Part shown: positions 59,449 to 64,000 of the stretch, piece after piece | Layout of the letters: every line of letters starts with the position of its first letter | Position numbering within the stretch: position 1 is the first letter of the stretch | Assembly (NCBI RefSeq): GCF_900109525.1 | Contig: NZ_FOAN01000001.1 | Location: forward strand, 744,001-808,000 | DNA length: 64,000 nt | Direction: 5' to 3' | DNA from: Allobosea lupini | GTDB taxonomy: Bacteria > Pseudomonadota > Alphaproteobacteria > Rhizobiales > Beijerinckiaceae | Program-made: the position numbers and the translations under genes | Notes under the pieces: model-generated | Told to the model about the DNA's origin: nothing | The model's input: the letters and a program-made list of their open reading frames with translations, nothing else | Database searches by the model: none

Positions 59449-62400
59449 ATGAATGCCATCACGCCGATCGGCCCGCTCTTCGACTACGCGCTGGGCGATC
59501 GCTACACCCGCAGCAGCGGCCGTGTCTTCCTGACCGGCACGCAGGCGCTGGTGCGGATCGCGCTCGATCAGGCCCGGCGCGACCGCGCCGCCGGGCTCGA
59601 TACGGCGGGCTTCATCTCAGGCTATCGCGGCTCCCCGCTCGGCGGCGTCGACCTCGAACTCTGGCGCTCCAGCGATCTCCTGAAGCAGCACGGCATCGAG
59701 TTCCTGCCGGCGGTCAACGAGGACCTCGCCGCCACTGCCGTTCTCGGCTCGCAGCAGGTCGAGACCAATCCGGACCGGACGGTGCAGGGCGTCTTCGGCC
59801 TCTGGTACGGCAAAGGGCCCGGCGTCGATCGTGCCGGCGATGCGCTCAAGCACGGCAACGCCTATGGCTCCTCGCCGCATGGCGGCGTGCTGGTCGTCGC
59901 CGGCGACGATCATGGCTGCGTCTCCTCATCGATGCCGCATCAATCCGACGTCGCCTTCATGGCCTGGTTCATGCCGACGCTGAACCCGGCTTCGATCGCC
60001 GAATACCTCGCCTTCGGCGAGTACGGCTACGCGCTGTCGCGCTATTCCGGCATGTGGGTCGGCTTCAAGGCGATCTCGGAGACGGTCGAGAGCGGCCAGT
60101 CGGTCGAATTGCCGGCGCCGCGCCGGTTCAACGATCCCGACTACACGCCGCCGGCCACCGGGCTGCACTATCGCTGGCCGGATCTGCCGGGTCCCCAGAT
60201 CGAGGAGCGCATGGAGGCCAAGAAGATGGCGGTCTTCGCCTTCGCCGAGGCGAACCCGATCGACCGGCGCATCTACGACATCCCCGACGCCTCCTTCGGC
60301 ATCGTCACCACCGGCAAGGCGCATCTCGACCTGATGGAGGCGCTGCGCCTGCTCGGCCTCGACGAAGCGGCCTGCCGCAGCCACGGCATCGACATCTACA
60401 AGGTCGGCATGGTCTGGCCGCTGGCGCGCCGGGCGGCGCTGGAATTCGTGCGCGGCAAGGCGGAGATCCTCGTCGTCGAGGAAAAGCGCGGCATCATCGA
60501 GAGCCAGCTCAAGGAGTATTTCTACGACTATCCCGGCCACAAGCCGCATTCGATGGTCGGCAAGCGCGACGAGGACGGCCATCGCCTGATCTCCTGGATC
60601 GGCGAGCTGTCGCCGCGCCTGCTCGCGCCGATCGTGGCGAAACGCCTGGACGCGCTGTTCCCGGATCTGCGCCTTGCCGAGCGGGCCGCGGCGCTCGCGC
60701 CCGAAGCCAGCCGGCTGATCCAGGTGCCGGGCGCGACGCGGACGCCGTATTTCTGCTCCGGCTGCCCGCACAACTCGTCGACCAAGGTGCCGGAGGGCTC
60801 GAAGGCGCTGGCCGGGATCGGTTGCCATTTCATGGCGAGCTGGATGGACCGCGAGACCAGCTCGCTGATCCAGATGGGCGGCGAAGGCGTCAACTGGGCG
60901 GCGTCGTCGCTGTTCACCGGCAAGGGCCACATCTTCCAGAACCTCGGCGAAGGCACCTATTACCATTCCGGCTCGATGGCGATCCGCCAGGCGATCGCGG
61001 CGAAAGCCAACATCACCTACAAGATCCTGTTCAACGACGCCGTCGCCATGACCGGCGGCCAGCCCGTGGACGGGCCAATCAGCGTACACGCCATCGCGCA
61101 GGAGGTCCGCGCCGAGGGTGTCGAGCGGATCGCGCTGGTTTCGGACGCGCCGGAGAAGTTCGCGCCGAGCAGCCTCCCCCATGGCGTGACGATCCATCAC
61201 CGCCGCGAACTCGATGCGGTCCAGCGCGAATTGCGCGAGATCAAGGGCGTCTCGGTCCTGATCTACGAGCAGACCTGCGCCACCGAAAAGCGCCGCCGGC
61301 GCAAGCGCGGCACGATGGTCGATCCCCAGCGCTTCGCGGTCATCAACGACCTCGTCTGCGAGGGCTGCGGCGACTGTTCGGTGGCGTCGAACTGCCTGAG
61401 CGTCGAGCCGAAGGAGACGCCCTTCGGCCGCAAGCGGCAGATCAACCTCTCCAACTGCAACAAGGACTTTTCCTGCCTCGACGGCTTCTGCCCGAGCTTC
61501 GTTACGGTCGAAGGCGCCACTCGCCGCAAGCGGCAGGCGAGCGCGGACGACTTCGCCGGGCGGGCGGCGGCGTTGCCTGAACCGGCTCTGCCGGCGCTCG
61601 ACAGGCCCTATGACCTGCTCGTCACCGGCGTCGGCGGTACCGGCGTCGTCACGGTCGGCGCGCTGATCGCGATGGCTGCGCATCTCGAAGGCAAAGGCAG
61701 CTCGGTGCTCGATTTCACCGGCTTCGCCCAGAAATTCGGGCCGGTGCTCTCCTTCATGCGGATCGCCGCTACGCCCGAGGCGATAAACCAGGTCCGCATC
61801 GACGCCGGCGCGGCCGACGCGCTGATCGGCTGCGATATCGTGGTGTCGTCCTCGCCCAAGGCCTCGGCGACGTATCGCGCCGGCATGCGCGCTGTCGTCA
61901 ACCTGGCGGAGATGCCAACCGGCGACATCGTGCGCCAGCGCGACGCCGACCTCGCGACGCGCCGCCGGCTGAAGGCGATCGAGGCGGCGATGGGCGCCGA
62001 CAACGTCCGCGCCATCGATGCCAATGCCCTCGCCGAGACGCTGTTCGGCGATGCCGTCTTCGCCAACATCGTCATGCTCGGCCATGCCTGGCAGCAGGGG
62101 CTGGTTCCGGTCGGGCTGGAGGCGCTTCACCGCGCCATCACGCTCAACGGGGTCGCGGTCGAGCGCAACCGGCAGGCCTTTGCCGCCGGCCGGCTCGCAG
62201 CCGCCGACCCGGCAGCCTTCGCGCCGGCACCTGTCGCCGTCGAGACGGAAGGCCTCGATGCGGTGATCACCCGCCGCGAGCGCTTCCTCGCCGACTACCA
62301 GGACGAGGCCTGGGCGCGGCGCTACCGGGCTGCTGTCGACAAGGTCCGCGCCGCCGAGCGGCCGTTCGGCAGCGAAGCGCTGACGCTGGCCGTCGCCCGC

Positions 62401-62898
62401 TCGCTGTTCAAGCTGATGTCCTACAAGGACGAATACGAGGTCGCGCGGCTGCACATGCAAACCGGCTTCCTCGACGAGCTGAAACAGCGCTTCGAGGGCG
62501 ACTTCACGGTGAACTACCATCTCGCCCCGCCCTTCCTCGGCGGCGAGAAGGATGCGCGCGGACGCCCGCTGAAGCGCCGCTTCGGCCAGTGGATCCAGAC
62601 GCCGCTGCGGCTGCTGGCCCGGCTCAAGACCCTGCGCGGCACCGCTTTCGACCCGTTCGGCTACACGGCGGAGCGCAAGATGGAGCGCGCGCTGATCGGC
62701 TGGTACGAGGGGCTGATCGACGAGCTGCTGGCACGGCTCCCGGCCCGGGGGCCGGACGCCCTGGCAACGATCGCCGCCTTGCCGATGGATATTCGCGGCT
62801 ATGGCCCGGTCAAGGATGCCGCCGTGGAACGGGTCAAGGCCGCGGCGGAGCAGCGGCTGAACGAGCTTTCGGCGGCAGCAGCGAAGGAAGCCGCCTGA
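59449..62898 (+). CDS. Indolepyruvate ferredoxin oxidoreductase, fused alpha-beta-gamma type
   Basis: 1149 residues. TPP-dependent oxidative decarboxylation of aryl-2-oxo acids (indolepyruvate, phenylpyruvate) to acyl-CoA with ferredoxin. The N-terminal ~630 residues hold the alpha-type domains (SGYRGSPLGGVDLELW near 58; TPYFCSGCPHNSSTKVPEG near 430; IQMGGEGVNWAAS near 475 with TPP site). A cysteine cluster FVCEGCGDCSV-type (VCEGCGDCSVASNC, near 636) with further Cys in NCNKDFSCLDGFCPSF binds Fe-S. From ~725 (GVGGTGVVTVGALIAMAAHL) lies the gamma domain. Fused forms are typical of aerobic proteobacteria. Participates in aromatic amino-acid breakdown after transamination. Confidence 0.92.
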   Translation: MNAITPIGPLFDYALGDRYTRSSGRVFLTGTQALVRIALDQARRDRAAGLDTAGFISGYRGSPLGGVDLELWRSSDLLKQHGIEFLPAVNEDLAATAVLGSQQVETNPDRTVQGVFGLWYGKGPGVDRAGDALKHGNAYGSSPHGGVLVVAGDDHGCVSSSMPHQSDVAFMAWFMPTLNPASIAEYLAFGEYGYALSRYSGMWVGFKAISETVESGQSVELPAPRRFNDPDYTPPATGLHYRWPDLPGPQIEERMEAKKMAVFAFAEANPIDRRIYDIPDASFGIVTTGKAHLDLMEALRLLGLDEAACRSHGIDIYKVGMVWPLARRAALEFVRGKAEILVVEEKRGIIESQLKEYFYDYPGHKPHSMVGKRDEDGHRLISWIGELSPRLLAPIVAKRLDALFPDLRLAERAAALAPEASRLIQVPGATRTPYFCSGCPHNSSTKVPEGSKALAGIGCHFMASWMDRETSSLIQMGGEGVNWAASSLFTGKGHIFQNLGEGTYYHSGSMAIRQAIAAKANITYKILFNDAVAMTGGQPVDGPISVHAIAQEVRAEGVERIALVSDAPEKFAPSSLPHGVTIHHRRELDAVQRELREIKGVSVLIYEQTCATEKRRRRKRGTMVDPQRFAVINDLVCEGCGDCSVASNCLSVEPKETPFGRKRQINLSNCNKDFSCLDGFCPSFVTVEGATRRKRQASADDFAGRAAALPEPALPALDRPYDLLVTGVGGTGVVTVGALIAMAAHLEGKGSSVLDFTGFAQKFGPVLSFMRIAATPEAINQVRIDAGAADALIGCDIVVSSSPKASATYRAGMRAVVNLAEMPTGDIVRQRDADLATRRRLKAIEAAMGADNVRAIDANALAETLFGDAVFANIVMLGHAWQQGLVPVGLEALHRAITLNGVAVERNRQAFAAGRLAAADPAAFAPAPVAVETEGLDAVITRRERFLADYQDEAWARRYRAAVDKVRAAERPFGSEALTLAVARSLFKLMSYKDEYEVARLHMQTGFLDELKQRFEGDFTVNYHLAPPFLGGEKDARGRPLKRRFGQWIQTPLRLLARLKTLRGTAFDPFGYTAERKMERALIGWYEGLIDELLARLPARGPDALATIAALPMDIRGYGPVKDAAVERVKAAAEQRLNELSAAAAKEAA

Positions 62899-62915
62899 GC
62901 GCCATGCGGCAAACC

Positions 62916-64000
62916 CTACGGCACATCGCCTTCGAAGCGCACGCCGAGCGAGCCGAGCGCGCGCCAGTAATCCGGATAGGTCTTCGCCACGCAGCCGGGA
63001 TCGAGGATGGTCACGCCGCCGATCTTCAACCCGGCCAGCGCGAAGCTCATGGCGATGCGGTGGTCGGCGAAGGTGTCGATCTCGGCCGGCAGCGTCTGGC
63101 CGGCCAGCGCCGGATCGGAGGCCACCAGCAGGTCGTCGCCCTCCTCGACACCGAGTCCGGTGCGAATCCGCGACAGGCCCTGCGCCAGCGCGGCGACCCG
63201 GTCGCATTCCTTGACGCGCAGATTGGCGATGCCGGTGAAGCGCACCGGCGTCCGGTTGAAGGCGGCGAGCACGGCGAGCGTCGGCACCGCATCCTGCATC
63301 TGTGAGCCGTCGATCTCAGCCGGCAGGTTGGGGAACGCGGCGATCAGCTCATGCGCCCTGGCGTCGGGCTGGGTGAAGGCGGAAGCCGGCACGCCGAGGT
63401 CGATCGCGCCGCCGGTCAGCACCTCCGCCGCCCAGAGATAGGTCGCGGCCGAAGCGTCCGGCTCGATCAGGTAGTCGGTCGCAGCGTAGCCGGTCGGGGC
63501 GATCCGCCAGCCGCCGCTCGCCGGCTCGGAGACTTCGGCGCCGAAGGCGCGCATCGTCGCCAGCGTCAGGTCGACATAGCCGCGCGCGCCGATCTCCTGC
63601 CCGGTCAGGACGACATCGACGGGGTTGCGCGCGCAGGCGCCTGCCATCAGCAGCGCCGAGACATATTGGCTGGAGAGCCCGCCATCGACCTCGACCAGCC
63701 CGCCTTCGAATCCGCCCTGCCCCTGGATGGTGACTGGCGGGCAGCCGCTCGGCGCGCTGATCGCAACGCCGAGCCGGGTCAACGCCTCGACCAAAGGCAG
63801 GATCGGCCGCTTGCGCATATGCTCGTCGCCATCGACGACGACCGTGCCGTCGACCAAAGCCGCTGCCGCCGTCAGGAAGCGGGTCGCGGTGCCGGCATTG
63901 CCGAGGAAGAGCGGTCCGGCCGGCGCCTTGAGCCGCCCGTCGCTGGTGACGATGAAGCTGGTCGCGTCGGGCTCGTCGATCGCGACGCCCATGTCGCGCA
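62916..64000 (-). CDS. aroA: 3-phosphoshikimate 1-carboxyvinyltransferase (EPSP synthase), partial
   Basis: Shikimate-pathway enzyme joining shikimate 3-phosphate and PEP; the N-terminus runs off the right edge. Visible ~360 residues include FLGNAGTATRFLTAAAALV, GDEHMRKRPILPLVEAL, VDGGLSSQYVSALLMAGACA, EPDASAATYLWAAEVLTGG, RVKECDRVAALAQGL and TFADHRIAMSFALAG, all standard AroA motifs. The GTATR form with Gly/Thr at the inhibitor site suggests neither a clear glyphosate-tolerant nor typical class; I do not infer tolerance. Convergent with the oxidoreductase gene (17 bp). Confidence 0.95.
   Translation of the reverse strand, partial: RDMGVAIDEPDATSFIVTSDGRLKAPAGPLFLGNAGTATRFLTAAAALVDGTVVVDGDEHMRKRPILPLVEALTRLGVAISAPSGCPPVTIQGQGGFEGGLVEVDGGLSSQYVSALLMAGACARNPVDVVLTGQEIGARGYVDLTLATMRAFGAEVSEPASGGWRIAPTGYAATDYLIEPDASAATYLWAAEVLTGGAIDLGVPASAFTQPDARAHELIAAFPNLPAEIDGSQMQDAVPTLAVLAAFNRTPVRFTGIANLRVKECDRVAALAQGLSRIRTGLGVEEGDDLLVASDPALAGQTLPAEIDTFADHRIAMSFALAGLKIGGVTILDPGCVAKTYPDYWRALGSLGVRFEGDVP

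Noticed and set aside
59926-63207. A 1093-codon open frame on the minus strand
   Set aside because: It is the mirror of the indolepyruvate oxidoreductase gene and of aroA in high-GC DNA; low-complexity Arg/Gly/Asp-rich product with no domains.
1-64000. CRISPR arrays, rRNA operons, complete insertion sequences or transposase genes
   Set aside because: No regularly spaced repeats, rRNA sequence or transposase motifs were seen.

Overview
The window is a high-GC chromosomal segment of an alphaproteobacterium, most like Bosea or a close relative in the Hyphomicrobiales. The reasons are the alphaproteobacterial SOS box (GAAC-N7-GAAC) before ssb, class I PHA synthase, rlmB beside tRNA-Tyr, TRAP transporters, GntR/FCD and Lrp regulators, and short palindromic intergenic repeats. 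The genus is an inference from protein resemblance; no ribosomal RNA is present. The region is mostly ordinary core metabolism, with one small prophage scar and several accessory operons.

1-5.9 kb: an OpuC/ProU-type osmoprotectant importer (permease, CBS-domain ATPase, second permease), a GATase1/AraC regulator of the GbdR type, and a divergent Rieske monooxygenase/reductase pair (gbcAB-like). Together they look like betaine uptake and N-demethylation. 6-12.6 kb: a short RNB exoribonuclease, an EamA exporter, tRNA-Gln, glpK, then ppx and rlmE overlapping by 4 bp. 12.6-16.8 kb: a TRAP transporter (dctPQM) with a type II dehydroquinate dehydratase as its last gene and a divergent GntR regulator, suggesting quinate/shikimate use. 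16.9-24.6 kb: glpX, hom and an alaC-like aminotransferase, with a dioxygenase, an AraC regulator, a redoxin and a membrane-anchored protein lying between them; then a GST and a lipoprotein. 24.7-29.5 kb: phaC, a FadL-type porin and an FAH-family hydrolase. 29.5-34.5 kb: an alpha/beta hydrolase, argC (type 2), a frameshifted AAA kinase, an agmatinase and small exported or membrane proteins. 34.5-38.4 kb: an operon of a NIPSNAP protein, a fused TRAP DctQM, DctP and an SDR. 38.7-41 kb: GNAT, a pair of tiny paralogous secreted Cys proteins, tRNA-Gly, and two divergent micro-ORFs, each preceded by a CCCCCA-N2-TGGGGG palindrome. 41-44 kb: an MFS transporter, then a 1.5-kb prophage remnant bounded by a 21-bp duplication of the tRNA-Tyr 3' end. 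44-51 kb: a coupled cysteine-cluster protein and P-loop ATPase, rlmB, an MHS-type transporter with a structured leader and an unusual soluble insertion, a diguanylate cyclase and an L,D-transpeptidase. 51.4-55 kb: tRNA-Thr, a phage-like small protein, a Tat-exported metallo-beta-lactamase-fold protein, nadK and ssb. 55-64 kb: a polar amino-acid ABC importer that lacks an ATPase gene but carries a prephenate-dehydratase-like protein, an Lrp regulator, a fused indolepyruvate ferredoxin oxidoreductase, and aroA running off the right edge.

The most novel signal is the palindrome CCCCCAAATGGGGG. It occurs three times, always in the same orientation relative to a very small downstream ORF, at a fixed 47-nt distance in two cases. 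This suggests an unrecognised regulator of small proteins. The next most interesting are the tandem C-x22-C mini-proteins and the prephenate-dehydratase-like protein inside the amino-acid importer operon.
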